NCBI RefSeq assembly: GCF_018998565.1
Contig: NZ_JAHNZO010000041.1
Location: forward strand, 1 to 55,560
Length of the DNA stretch: 55,560 nucleotides
Source of the DNA: Paenibacillus oleatilyticus
GTDB taxonomy: Bacteria; Bacillota; Bacilli; Paenibacillales; NBRC-103111
Direction of reading: 5' to 3'
The translations under genes were made by a program, and so were the position numbers. The stretch's first letter is position 1. Every line of letters starts with the position of its first letter. The notes beneath the pieces were generated by a model, which was not told where the DNA came from, ran no database searches, and was given only the letters and a program-made list of their open reading frames with translations. This document shows, piece after piece, positions 1-7,859 of this stretch.

Positions 1-108
1 CGAATGAGCGAGATAGAACGAGAAAACAGCATCATACTGAGGGAGGCGGACGTAAACTCTTACGGGATATACCCCACCTCTATTTTGTCTGAGATTTTCT
101 ACTTCTAG
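1..108 (+). CDS. C-terminal end of an unidentified gene (partial)
   Basis: Frame 1 is open from the window edge to a TAG at 106-108 (35 residues, ending IFYF). A strong terminator hairpin begins 16 bases downstream, which fits the 3' end of a gene whose body lies outside the window. No family is recognisable in so short a tail, and chance openness cannot be excluded. Confidence 0.35.
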   Translation, partial: RMSEIERENSIILREADVNSYGIYPTSILSEIFYF

Positions 109-123
109 GTTTCTCAACACTTG

Positions 124-147
124 GAGGGGCGGAAGCCCCTCTTTTTT
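124..147 (+). terminator. Rho-independent terminator
   Basis: GAGGGGC and GCCCCTC pair around a short GGAA-type loop and are followed by six Ts. It closes whatever plus-strand gene ends at 108. Confidence 0.8.
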
Positions 148-224
148 AGGCTATGAAGAGGAGGCAGTGCGCCGTATGAGCGGCTCTGCGAAAGGAGATA
201 GGCTCGCTCGAGCGGCGGACGGGC

Positions 225-605
225 CTAGTTCAAGCGGTGAACGATTTCGTAGGCGTTGCCGCAAGGGTCCTCGAAATAGACCGAATAATAGGTCGGACTG
301 ATCGGGAACAGCTCCGGCCCGGCGGTGACGGTTCCGCCGCTTTCCTGTACGAGCTGCGCAATCGCGTCCACTTCCTCGCGGCCCTTCGCCCAGAACCCGA
401 TCAGGTTGCGGTTCGGCCGGTGCTCGGGGTCCTCGGTAATGGCAAAGTACGCGACGCTCGGCAATTCTCCTTCGGCGGCAAACACTCTCCAGTCCCCGCT
501 GTGGTAAGTGTGCGTGAAGCCGAGGGCGGGAAGCAGCTTCTCATAGAACGGCAGGACGATTTCCATATGCGTTACCCGCAGGTCGATATGGCTGAATTTG
601 TTCAT
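225..605 (-). CDS. VOC (glyoxalase/bleomycin-resistance fold) family protein
   Basis: This 126-residue protein has the single-unit VOC layout. It opens with the first beta strand FSHIDLRVTHME, and the family-typical end FEDPCGNAYEIVH carries the C-terminal metal-ligand glutamate. VOC proteins are metal-dependent isomerases, dioxygenases, thiol transferases or drug-binding proteins, and the substrate cannot be read from sequence. It sits directly downstream of the SRPBCC gene on the same strand with almost no gap, so the two are probably co-transcribed. Confidence 0.85.
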   Translation of the reverse strand: MNKFSHIDLRVTHMEIVLPFYEKLLPALGFTHTYHSGDWRVFAAEGELPSVAYFAITEDPEHRPNRNLIGFWAKGREEVDAIAQLVQESGGTVTAGPELFPISPTYYSVYFEDPCGNAYEIVHRLN

Positions 606-606
606 G

Positions 607-1203
607 TCAGATTTTCTCCTCCAGCTTGGCGATGACTTGCTCCCAACGGTACTTCATTTCTTCTCTGCGGAATGCGTCTTCGAGCTTCTCTTGATGGAAG
701 CTGATCCTCGTTTTTCCCGAGCTTGCCGGTAGCAGACGGATTTGAACGGTAGACGTATGCTCCCAGTCCTGAGGGTGCCAGGTCATACGGAGCTGGGACA
801 GCGGCTTGAGCACCCGCAGTTGGCCGGACGTGCCGTCTTCGGTCAAATAGGCTTCTCCTTGCTGCGGGAGGGAGGATAGCCCGCCCAGCCACAAGCGCAG
901 CCCTTCCGGCGCGGTCAGCAGCTCCCAGGCCCGTTCTGGGGAGACCGACAGCGTCCGGCGTACCCCAATCTGGAAGCCGGCCGAAGCCGTCATTCCCGCG
1001 GGCTTGCGGCCCCGCTTCTGCTCGAAGGCGGCGGCGATCGTCTCGCCCCAACGCGGCTCCACGTCATGCTCGTCGCGCAAATAGTTGACGATATCCTCGT
1101 AGGACCAGGCCTGGTCCACGGTTCTCTGCAAAATCATCAGCCACTCTTCCCACGTATGGCCGGTTTCGTCCGGTAAAGCTTGCTTGGAGATCGGGGTCGT
1201 CAT
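607..1203 (-). CDS. SRPBCC (AHSA1/START-like) domain protein
   Basis: The protein has about 198 residues. The N-terminal third (GHTWEEWLMILQ.. to the RWGETIAAAFEQ segment) is helical, resembling DUF4287-type modules. From about residue 75 the AHSA1 signature appears: VRRTLSVSPERAWELLTAPEGLRLWLGG, with later strands LRMTWHP and TRISFHQE. Such domains bind hydrophobic ligands, and the precise role is unknown. I chose the ATG at 1203 because GGAGG lies 9 bases upstream; an in-frame TTG at 1221 has no such site. The stop abuts the VOC gene start (607 versus 605), indicating coupling. Confidence 0.8.
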   Translation of the reverse strand: MTTPISKQALPDETGHTWEEWLMILQRTVDQAWSYEDIVNYLRDEHDVEPRWGETIAAAFEQKRGRKPAGMTASAGFQIGVRRTLSVSPERAWELLTAPEGLRLWLGGLSSLPQQGEAYLTEDGTSGQLRVLKPLSQLRMTWHPQDWEHTSTVQIRLLPASSGKTRISFHQEKLEDAFRREEMKYRWEQVIAKLEEKI

Positions 1204-1274
1204 CACTTTTTTCCTCCACAACGTTTGATAATCCTATTATAAACAAACTTCACTGACACGGACGGCCAGTGAAG

Positions 1275-2240
1275 TTATAAGGTTTCGTAATATTCGGCAA
1301 GCGCGGAGGCGATGCCCGCCATGCACTCTTTGAGGGGGAGGGGCTCGACGGCGAAGATCGATCCGCCGTAGCCGAGCAGCATGTAAGGCAAGCGGGTGTA
1401 GGCATACGACTCGGTGACTTGAAACTGCACATGATCGGCCGACCGTTCGACGAGCGTGTGACCGAGCAGCCAATGGTGGCATAGATCGTTAATCGCCTGC
1501 GGCTGCCCTTCGAGACGGACGGTCATCAGCGCTTCTTGCGTTTCGGGGCCCGGCAGCAGATCCTTCAGCAAAAACTGCCGGGCGGAAAACCCGCCCGGCC
1601 GCTCGAAGCTCTCCTCGGTGTGCGTCCAATCGCGGATACGGTCGACCCGGAAGCTGCGGATTTCCCGGCGGAGCCGGCAGTAAGCGACGATATACCATGC
1701 GCTCTTCCAATGGACCAGCCCGTACGGATCGATGTTCCGCTCTGTAACGTCGGATTCGTAGCCCGATTGATAGGCGATCCGCAGGGTAAGGCCTTCGGCG
1801 GCGGACTGCTCCAATACCTGCAGAACCGACTCGAGCCGGGGAGAGGCTGGCGGATGGATGACCTCCAGTCCCGATTCGCGCCGCTCCAGCGCATGGAGCT
1901 GCTCCTCGTTCGTGTATCTCTTGAGCTTGGCAATGGCCCGCTCCAGCGCTTCGCCGTAGGGATAGCCCGCCTGCTGGGCGAAAGCCGCCGCATGGACGAG
2001 CGCCGTCTGCTCCTCTAAATCAAAAAACAACGGGGCTTCGTTGAACGATTCGAGCAAGCTGTAGCCGCCATGATGCCCGGCGTCGGCGACGACGGGAACC
2101 CCGCTGGCGCACAAAGCGTCGATGCACCGGTAGACGGTGCGCACATGAATCTCCAGCTCGTCCGCGAGCTGTTGGGCGGTCATGCGCTTCCCCTTTTTAA
2201 GCAGCCACAGGATCGATAACATATTGTCCGCTTTGGACAT
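1275..2240 (-). CDS. WYL-domain helix-turn-helix transcriptional regulator
   Basis: Residues 1-60 form a DeoR-like winged helix-turn-helix (KADNMLSILWLLKKGKRMTA.., then LEIHVRTVYRCIDAL). The glycine-rich wing GHHGGYSLL follows. The middle and C-terminal parts match the WYL sensor: RIAYQSGY, IDPYGLVHWKSAWYIVAYC (the WY-L core) and FRVDRIRDW. At 321 residues the length is normal for the family. WYL regulators sense ligands or nucleic acids and often control neighbouring genes. The same-strand VOC/SRPBCC pair downstream is the obvious candidate target (inference). Confidence 0.9.
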   Translation of the reverse strand: MSKADNMLSILWLLKKGKRMTAQQLADELEIHVRTVYRCIDALCASGVPVVADAGHHGGYSLLESFNEAPLFFDLEEQTALVHAAAFAQQAGYPYGEALERAIAKLKRYTNEEQLHALERRESGLEVIHPPASPRLESVLQVLEQSAAEGLTLRIAYQSGYESDVTERNIDPYGLVHWKSAWYIVAYCRLRREIRSFRVDRIRDWTHTEESFERPGGFSARQFLLKDLLPGPETQEALMTVRLEGQPQAINDLCHHWLLGHTLVERSADHVQFQVTESYAYTRLPYMLLGYGGSIFAVEPLPLKECMAGIASALAEYYETL

Positions 2241-2274
2241 AGCTTGATGCTCCTTTTCTAAGCGGCGGAAGAGA

Positions 2275-2901
2275 TTATGGAAGCGCGGCCTCCATGATCG
2301 TCAGAATATCCTTCGGATGCCGCAGACGGTAATTGGCCGCAATTCCGGCATCGTACGCTCCCCATAGCGCCAGTCCGGAGGCGACGCCCGCTCCGGCCGC
2401 GCACTGCATATCGTAGATGCTGTCTCCGATGTACATCGTGTCCTTCGGCTCTGCCTCAAGCCGCTTCAAGGCGGTCACAATCGGCTCGGGATGCGGCTTG
2501 TGCCGGGCCGTGTCGTCGGCGCAGACGACGACATCGAAGTAAGGGTGCAGATCGAACCGGGCAAAATCTTTGATATATTCCGTGCGGGTCTTGGAGGTGA
2601 CGATGCCGGTCCGTAGCCCGAGCTCTTTGACCCGGCGCAGCATCTGCTCGATGCCTTCGAATACGCGGATTTGGTAGTCATACCGCTCCATCAGCCGGTT
2701 CCAGCGTTTCGCGGCTTCCTCAATATCTTGAATCCCGAAGCGGGGGAGCGAGCGGACGCTCGGTATCCCGAGCACAAAGGTAAGATCCTCCGGCTCATAA
2801 GGGATGTTCCTTTCCCGCAGCAGGTCCGACAGCGAACTAAGAATCGCCTGCTCCGTATCGAGCAGCGTGCCATCTACATCGAATAATAGACAAGGATACA
2901 T
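2275..2901 (-). CDS. HAD-superfamily hydrolase, phosphoglycolate-phosphatase-like
   Basis: All four HAD motifs are visible in 208 residues. Motif I is DVDGTLLDTE at about residue 9 (nucleophile and acid Asp), motif II is TSK after LGLRTGIV, motif III is the lysine in HKPHPEP, and motif IV is YIGDSIYDM. A helical C1 cap lies between motifs I and II (ERNIPYEPEDL... region), as in PGP/beta-phosphoglucomutase-like enzymes. It probably dephosphorylates a small phosphorylated metabolite in the cytosol; the substrate is unknown. An AT-rich promoter region with a small dyad lies upstream. Confidence 0.88.
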   Translation of the reverse strand: MYPCLLFDVDGTLLDTEQAILSSLSDLLRERNIPYEPEDLTFVLGIPSVRSLPRFGIQDIEEAAKRWNRLMERYDYQIRVFEGIEQMLRRVKELGLRTGIVTSKTRTEYIKDFARFDLHPYFDVVVCADDTARHKPHPEPIVTALKRLEAEPKDTMYIGDSIYDMQCAAGAGVASGLALWGAYDAGIAANYRLRHPKDILTIMEAALP

Positions 2902-2958
2902 GAGGAATCAATCCTTTCGTTATGAATGATGCAATATAACTTAATTATACTTATAATA

Positions 2959-2974
2959 ACTTGTATTAACAAGT
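2959..2974. promoter_or_regulatory. Small dyad upstream of the HAD gene
   Basis: ACTTGT-ATTA-ACAAGT is a perfect 6+6 inverted repeat about 60 bases upstream of the HAD hydrolase start, inside an AT-rich stretch. It could be an operator. No regulator is assigned. Confidence 0.35.
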
Positions 2975-3279
2975 GATAGTCAACGAATATAAGTAAAAAT
3001 GCCTAATAATGATAATGAATTGTGCGTAATTTCGTGATTTATATGCATTCGCAAAATCAAGGTTTCCATACACCGTTCTTTCGGCTACACTATCAACAAC
3101 AAACGAAAGCCGCATGCGACTGGCGAAATGAGTGGATAACCACAAGGGAGCATGCGGTCGGAATCTTGCCGTTCGCCTGGGTAAAAGTATTTGCCGAAGA
3201 CTCGTTGGAGGAGCTTTGGCGAATGCTTTTTTCGTTTATGTACCCAATTCTAGTGAAAACACATTGGAGGTCGAGTCGT

Positions 3280-3620
3280 ATGGCGCAACTGCTGAAAGCG
3301 AAAGAGGCGGCGGATCAAGTATTTGAGCGGATTCTCAAGCGAACGGAGGAATGGAAGGCTGGGCATCTCGTTTCAGCTGAAAACGTTCCCAGCCTGATGC
3401 GCAGGAAAGCGAAGTGATAAGCCTGATTGCGAGTGCAACGCCGATTCCGCCGTTCGCGGAATTATGCTGGAGCTTCCGCTGCCAACGAAACGGCGGACGG
3501 AAGCATCGCGGCGATGTATCCGCAGGTGCGGCCGAAGCGGTGAAGGCGGTGTCTCCGGTGCCCGGCGGCGTCGGGACGCTCACGACGGCGATTTTGCCGG
3601 AAATGTGCTGAAAGCGATGG
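3280..3620 (+). pseudogene. folD: Decayed folD (methylenetetrahydrofolate dehydrogenase/cyclohydrolase)
   Basis: Three pieces of FolD are readable in different frames. The N-terminus starts at an ATG (3280) preceded by TTGGAGG: MAQLLKAKEAADQVFERIL..EEWKAG, then a stop at 3415-3417. A segment at 3431-3493 reads ECNADSAVRGIMLELPLPTK, matching the FolD NADxxVHGILVQLPLP region. A third at about 3519-3611 contains VSPVPGGVGTLTTAIL, matching the conserved C-terminal PVPGGVGPMT motif. An intact FolD has about 285 residues; most of the middle is deleted. The family produces 10-formyl-THF; this copy cannot. Confidence 0.75.
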
Positions 3621-3833
3621 AGCTCCGTTCCTTCCGCCCACAGCCGGACCGCGGGGCATTGACCAGGCGCTGGTGCCAGCGATTTTGATCGCAGGCAGGT
3701 GTTTGAAAAAAGTCACAATTACCCAATACTTGGCGGATTCCGGCAGTTTATAATAAAGATGAATCTTTGGGCTCGTCCAATGCGGGCCTGAAGACAGCGG
3801 TTACATCCTATTTCGTACTTTGGAGGTCATGCC

Positions 3834-4127
3834 ATGTTGAATCATCCCATTGGCCGCTTGCGCATCGTCGCTTTTATTGAGGGGATGTCCTATCTCATTT
3901 TGCTGGCCATCGCCATGCCGCTCAAATATTTTCTGGACATGCCGCAAGCCGTCAAAATTGTCGGATCGCTCCACGGCCTGTTGTTCGTGCTGTACGTGCT
4001 GGCCGTCATCCACGTCACCTTCGCTCACCGCTGGACCGTGCTGAAAGTGCTGTTCGCCATGCTCGCCGCCTTCATTCCGTTCGGCAATTTTATCCTGGAT
4101 TCGCGTTTGCTGAAAAACAGCCGCTAG
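3834..4127 (+). CDS. DUF3817 family integral membrane protein
   Basis: This 97-residue protein has about three hydrophobic helices. It shows the family hallmarks: an N-terminal IGRLRIVAFIEGMSYLILL with its glutamate, the following MPLKY, the centre VKIVGSLHGLLFVLYVL, and a C-terminal FIPFGNFILD. The role of DUF3817 is unknown. A good ribosome site (TTTGGAGGTCATGCC) precedes the ATG. The gene stands alone between the folD relic and two terminator-like hairpins. Confidence 0.85.
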   Translation: MLNHPIGRLRIVAFIEGMSYLILLAIAMPLKYFLDMPQAVKIVGSLHGLLFVLYVLAVIHVTFAHRWTVLKVLFAMLAAFIPFGNFILDSRLLKNSR

Positions 4128-4203
4128 GCGACCCGAAAAAGGCAGCCGCATAGAGAAGCTTGCAGGTCTGCCTTTTGCTGCCCGCCTATAACAATTTTGT
4201 CCG

Positions 4204-4232
4204 AAAAGACTCCGGTAAGGAGTTTTTCTTGT
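4204..4232 (+). terminator. Terminator after the DUF3817 gene
   Basis: GACTCC-GGTAA-GGAGTT followed by TTTCTT forms a small hairpin with a U-rich tail. A weaker hairpin with a long loop (AAAGGCAG ... CTGCCTTT, about 4135-4175) lies just before it. The hairpin also faces the converging ArsR gene. Confidence 0.6.
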
Positions 4233-4258
4233 TTCTTTCCTCCTGCAAGTTCCTCTGC

Positions 4259-4900
4259 TTAGGTTAGCTTATCCCACTTGGCCCACATTTTGCGCGGATT
4301 CAGCTCGTATTCTTCGTTGTCCCGGAACATGAACCGGTGCATAATAAATTCCCGGCGGATCGTCGCAAAGTCCTCGTGATACTGCCGGATAAAGTCGTTG
4401 ATTTCTTGCTCCGTATACTTTCGTCCTTTTTCCAACCCGGAGACGATATGCTCCAGGACGATCAGCTTCTTCTTCAACTGGGCAGGCACGTGCTTTAATT
4501 TGCCTTCGGAGGTGAAGAAGTTTTTCAGAACGGATTGCTGCAGACGTTCGGCTTTGTCCTCGGGCATGGAAGGCCCTCCTGTCTCGTTGGAATGGGAGTA
4601 GATCAGCTCTACCGAAGCGGCGGCGTTCGCCTTGATGAAGTGATGATTCAGCGAAAAGTAGATGGTATTCTTCACCCGGCGTTCATAAAGCAAGGCGGCT
4701 TCCCGAAGCTTGGCGGCGTGGTGGGTAATGGTTGCAGGGGTTACGCCTAATTTGTCGGCGAGCACCTGTCCGTTCAGCTCCCCGTCCGCCAGGAGGATAA
4801 GGATGCGGATTCTTGTCGGGTCGGCGAGCGCTTTGTGATAGGTGACGATCTTATCCAGCTGCATGGGTTGTTGATCACCATCCATATTTTTAATGTGCAT
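4259..4900 (-). CDS. ArsR-type winged-helix regulator with DUF2087 domain
   Basis: Residues 15-100 form an ArsR helix-turn-helix (YHKALADPTRIRILILLADGE, then LADKLGVTPATITHHAAKLREAALL). The C-terminal half matches DUF2087 (FFTSEGKLKHVPAQLKKKLIVLEHIV... and the ending EEYELNPRKMWAKW). Proteins of this build are DNA-binding repressors of unknown ligand. No strong Shine-Dalgarno precedes the first ATG, and a start at the internal MQLDK is possible. The gene diverges from the MocR regulator. The 40-bp near-palindrome directly upstream is a likely autoregulatory operator. Confidence 0.85.
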   Translation of the reverse strand: MHIKNMDGDQQPMQLDKIVTYHKALADPTRIRILILLADGELNGQVLADKLGVTPATITHHAAKLREAALLYERRVKNTIYFSLNHHFIKANAAASVELIYSHSNETGGPSMPEDKAERLQQSVLKNFFTSEGKLKHVPAQLKKKLIVLEHIVSGLEKGRKYTEQEINDFIRQYHEDFATIRREFIMHRFMFRDNEEYELNPRKMWAKWDKLT

Positions 4901-4940
4901 CTAATTTAATATTTATCTAATTAGATAATATTCAAATTAG
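4901..4940. promoter_or_regulatory. 40-bp near-palindromic operator candidate
   Basis: The core TTATCTAATTAGATAA (4913-4928) is a perfect 16-bp palindrome. It is flanked by CTAATTT at 4901-4907 and AAATTAG at 4934-4940, which are also inverted copies, so nearly the whole 40 bp is self-complementary. It starts at the base before the ArsR gene and lies in the ArsR/MocR intergenic region. ArsR repressors bind such AT-rich dyads, so autoregulation is the simplest reading. Confidence 0.6.
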
Positions 4941-5054
4941 TTTCTGCTGTCAATGAAATCCAATAAATTTACTGTAGCATGGGCGAGTGGTTTATAATAG
5001 TGCCAATGAAGCTGAATCTGAATGGAGCCACTTTGGCAAAAAGGGGAGAGATCT

Positions 5055-6458
5055 ATGCTGTGGATTCCGATTGACCGGTCGCTTGACATGCCGCTAATTG
5101 GGCAGGTGTACGGGCAAATCCGCGACCGCATCTTAAAGGGAGAGCTTCCGTCCGGCGAGAAGCTGCCGTCCACACGGGAGCTTTCCGGGGAGCTAAAGGT
5201 ATCGCGCAATGTCGTTCTGGAAGCTTACGATCAACTGCTTGCGGAAGGCTTTCTGATCTCGCGGAGAGGCTCGGGGACGTTCGTGGCGGAAGGCGCCTAT
5301 CTCGAACAACGCAGGCGGGTGACGGAAGCGATTGCGCCGAGCGCGTATGATAACTTGCCCCGGGGCGAGGGCATCGTCAATTTCCGGTCGGGCATTCCGG
5401 CCTTGGACCGCTTTCCGCGCAGAATATGGGCGCAGCTGTCTTCGGCCGTCTGGAACGAAGCGTCGTCTGCGGTGCTGGGCTACGATGCTCCCGAAGGGCG
5501 TCCCGAGCTGCGGCATGTGTTGGCACGGTATTTGCTGAAGAGCAGGGGAGTGCACTGTCATCCGGACCAGCTCGTCATCACTTCCGGCGCTACGCAAGCG
5601 CTGTCTCTGGTGTCCAAGCTGCTGCTGTCGCCGGGCGACGAAGTGATCATGGAAGATCCGATCACCTGCGATATCCAGGCGATGTTCCAAGCCCAAGGCG
5701 CCTCCATCCGCTTCGTACCGGTCGACGAGTACGGGATGCAGACGGCTTTGCTGCCCAAGGCAAGTTCGCCCAAATTCGCATTCGTTACGCCCTCGCATCA
5801 ATATCCACTTGGAGGAGCGCTGCCGATTCAGCGGCGTATTCAGTTGATTCAATTCGCGCGTACGCACGACTGCTACTTGGTCGAGGACGATTACGACAGC
5901 GAATTCCGCTACGAAGGGCCGCCTGTCAGCTCCTTGCAGGGGCTGGAGCCGGACCGCGTCCTCTACATCGGCTCGTTCAGCAAAATTTTATCTCCGGCGT
6001 TGCGCATGGGTTACCTGATTCTTCCCATGCCTCTTGTCGAATCCTGCCGCCGGTTGAAGTGGTATGCGGATCTGCACAAGCCTTCGATGGATCAGCTTAT
6101 TCTCGCGCGTTTTATGGAAGGAGGTTATCTGGAACGGCATATTGCGAAGATGAAGAAGCTGTACAAAAGCCGCAGGGATTGTCTGATCGAATGTCTGCGG
6201 TCCGCTTTTCCGGGCCAGGTGAACATCATCGGCGATTCGACCGGACTGCATCTCGTCGCGGAGTTTCCCGGACGCCGGTTCGACAAAGAGGCGGTTCGGG
6301 AGATCGAGCGGTGGGGAGTAAAGGTGTATCTGGTGGAAGAGCACGCCAACGACAAAGAAGCGCACCGCAGCCGGCTTATTTTGGGGTACGGTCATCTTCC
6401 CAAGGAGGATATTCAGGAGGGGATTACCCGGCTTAGCCGGGCTCTGCTCGCCATGTAG
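5055..6458 (+). CDS. MocR/PdxR-type regulator (GntR HTH fused to aminotransferase I fold)
   Basis: Residues 1-75 are a GntR winged helix (IGQVYGQIRDRILKGELPSG, then LSGELKVSRNVVLEAYDQLL). From about residue 100 follows a fold-type I PLP domain: GYDAPEGRPELRHVLARYL, VITSGATQALSL, EDDYDSEFRYEG, and the PLP-lysine motif IGSFSKILSPALRMGY. The length (about 467) is normal for MocR proteins, which bind PLP and regulate vitamin B6, amino acid or transport genes. I chose the ATG at 5055 because AAGGGGAGAG lies just upstream; the longer ORF from 5022 has no such site. It ends before a strong shared terminator. Confidence 0.92.
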   Translation: MLWIPIDRSLDMPLIGQVYGQIRDRILKGELPSGEKLPSTRELSGELKVSRNVVLEAYDQLLAEGFLISRRGSGTFVAEGAYLEQRRRVTEAIAPSAYDNLPRGEGIVNFRSGIPALDRFPRRIWAQLSSAVWNEASSAVLGYDAPEGRPELRHVLARYLLKSRGVHCHPDQLVITSGATQALSLVSKLLLSPGDEVIMEDPITCDIQAMFQAQGASIRFVPVDEYGMQTALLPKASSPKFAFVTPSHQYPLGGALPIQRRIQLIQFARTHDCYLVEDDYDSEFRYEGPPVSSLQGLEPDRVLYIGSFSKILSPALRMGYLILPMPLVESCRRLKWYADLHKPSMDQLILARFMEGGYLERHIAKMKKLYKSRRDCLIECLRSAFPGQVNIIGDSTGLHLVAEFPGRRFDKEAVREIERWGVKVYLVEEHANDKEAHRSRLILGYGHLPKEDIQEGITRLSRALLAM

Positions 6459-6502
6459 CTCCGTGCGCGCAAGTGTACACGGAGGGCGGCATTACTCGAA
6501 CG

Positions 6503-6549
6503 AGCGAGGCCGGAATTCCTCCCTCCTAGCGGGAGATTCCGGCCTCGCT
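6503..6549. terminator. Bidirectional terminator between converging genes
   Basis: AGCGAGGCCGGAAT and ATTCCGGCCTCGCT form a perfect 14-bp stem around an inner CTCCC/GGGAG hairpin. It separates the MocR gene (plus) from the phosphotransferase gene (minus). A second dyad, CTCCGTG...CACGGAG, lies just 5' of it. Confidence 0.75.
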
Positions 6550-6576
6550 TCAAGCTTTAATCCATAGGTCTAGCAT

Positions 6577-7554
6577 TTACCACGGCTTCGAAAAATCCTG
6601 ACGCATTTCGTCGCAGTACTGTCGCAGCTCGGTCTTCAGCCCGTCCAACCACTCAGGGGCCTCCTCCAGCTCGCTGTTTTCCAGCGAAACAAGCAGTCTG
6701 GCGAAGCTGTACAGTTCGGCGAATCTCCGAAACCGCGGGAAGGCCTGCACCATAGCCTCATCCAACGGTCTGACGGAGCGGTACCCGCGCACAAAAGCCC
6801 GAAGCTGCGCCTCGCCTTCCGGGCCCCCGTCTTCCAACTGATCCGTAAGCGCCGCCGCAATATCCATAGCGAACCAATGGTACATGGAATCATCGAAGTC
6901 GATGACGCTCAACTGCCCGTTTTTATCCTGCCAAAAGACGTTGTCCGTCTGAAAATCGTAATGAATCAGACCATAAGCTTCTTCCGCAGCCGGCATCGAT
7001 TCCAGCCAAGCCTTCACTCTGGCAAGCTCAGCCATCGCTTCGTTCTCGTGAGGATGTCTATGCAGGACGTTCTCCGCGAACAGGAGCGCTTCCCGCCAAC
7101 TCCGGCGCCTTTCGCCCGCCGGTTCGTAAGTCTGGGACAAGGCGTGCAGAGTGGCCAGCGACCGTCCCCAAGCCTCGCAAGGCAGTTCGTCAACCTCATA
7201 CAGCGGCACTCCGTCGGCTTTGCTGAACACAACACCGGAGTATCGCCCTTGCGGGAGCTGTACGGATTCGATGAACCTGCCGTTTACGGACGGAAGCGGA
7301 ATGACGCAGGGGAACCCGTGCCGATGCAAGTATTGCATGAATTCCAGCTCCGCTTCGATTTGTTCGAGCGGGGTTTCCTGCTCGAATGAGAATCTTAGAA
7401 AATACGTTTTCCGTTTGCGTTTAACGGCGTACACAAAGGTCGAGCTTGCTCTCCAAAATTTTAATGTCCCTTGGTCATGCTCCCAGTGGGTGATCAGCTC
7501 CAGAGCGACCGCGTCGGACTCCAGGCCCTGCACCATGTTTCGTAAATTCATCAT
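6577..7554 (-). CDS. Aminoglycoside-phosphotransferase (APH)-fold phosphotransferase
   Basis: The protein has about 325 residues. The N-lobe shows a nucleotide-binding lysine region (KRKRKTYFLRFSFEQ). The C-lobe has the APH catalytic loop GLIHYDFQTDNVFW around residue 200 (HxDxxxxN type) followed by the metal-binding IDFDDSMYHW. The family phosphorylates aminoglycosides, homoserine, choline or other small molecules; the substrate is not readable here. I chose the ATG at 7554 because GGGAGG sits 9 bases upstream. That ribosome site lies inside a hairpin, and a 16-residue leader ORF precedes it, so expression may be controlled by translational attenuation. Confidence 0.85.
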   Translation of the reverse strand: MMNLRNMVQGLESDAVALELITHWEHDQGTLKFWRASSTFVYAVKRKRKTYFLRFSFEQETPLEQIEAELEFMQYLHRHGFPCVIPLPSVNGRFIESVQLPQGRYSGVVFSKADGVPLYEVDELPCEAWGRSLATLHALSQTYEPAGERRRSWREALLFAENVLHRHPHENEAMAELARVKAWLESMPAAEEAYGLIHYDFQTDNVFWQDKNGQLSVIDFDDSMYHWFAMDIAAALTDQLEDGGPEGEAQLRAFVRGYRSVRPLDEAMVQAFPRFRRFAELYSFARLLVSLENSELEEAPEWLDGLKTELRQYCDEMRQDFSKPW

Positions 7555-7565
7555 TGTGGATCTGC

Positions 7566-7587
7566 CTCCCGTCATACCATGCGGGAG
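7566..7587 (-). promoter_or_regulatory. Hairpin that sequesters the phosphotransferase ribosome site
   Basis: On the minus strand CTCCCG (7587-7582) pairs with CGGGAG (7571-7566), burying the GGGAGG ribosome site of the APH-like gene. The same CTCCC can pair instead with GGGAG inside the upstream leader ORF (about 7611-7616), which would free the site. Two exclusive stems plus a leader peptide is the classic layout of translational attenuation. Confidence 0.5.
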
Positions 7588-7599
7588 AACAAGGCCCGG

Positions 7600-7650
7600 T
7601 TAAGCGGCGAGTCCTCCCACCAGTATGCAAATTTGAAGTTCACTCTTCAA
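7600..7650 (-). CDS. Putative 16-residue leader peptide
   Basis: A TTG start at 7650 lies about 10 bases after AAAGGAG and opens a 16-codon ORF reading (M)KSELQICILVGGLAA, with TAA at 7602-7600. It ends 46 bases before the APH-like start and overlaps the sequence able to form the alternative stem. Leader peptides of this size precede erm and cat resistance genes. Whether ribosome stalling occurs here is inference. Confidence 0.4.
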   Translation of the reverse strand: MKSELQICILVGGLAA

Positions 7651-7859
7651 AATCGCGTCACTCCTTTCCTGAAGCTAAGGTATGAACCGGCTTATAAGCC
7701 ATGGATAGATTACCATAAACCGGAAGCTAGGTGATGTGGCTTTTTAAATTATAACCAAATTCGCCGCAAAACCGTTTGGGAAGGCTGGTGTACGAACCCT
7801 TTTGCAGGCTGTACACATACAATGGCTTTTATAAATGGAGAGGAAGAGGAGAGGATGGC

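Noticed and set aside
3022..3279. 5' part of a 131-residue plus-strand ORF before the folD relic
   Set aside because: The ribosome site and FolD homology start at the internal ATG 3280; the upstream part is unlike any protein and probably not translated.
5193..6436. Long opposite-strand and other-frame ORFs inside the MocR gene
   Set aside because: Shadow frames of a GC-rich gene; they lack ribosome sites and any domain pattern.
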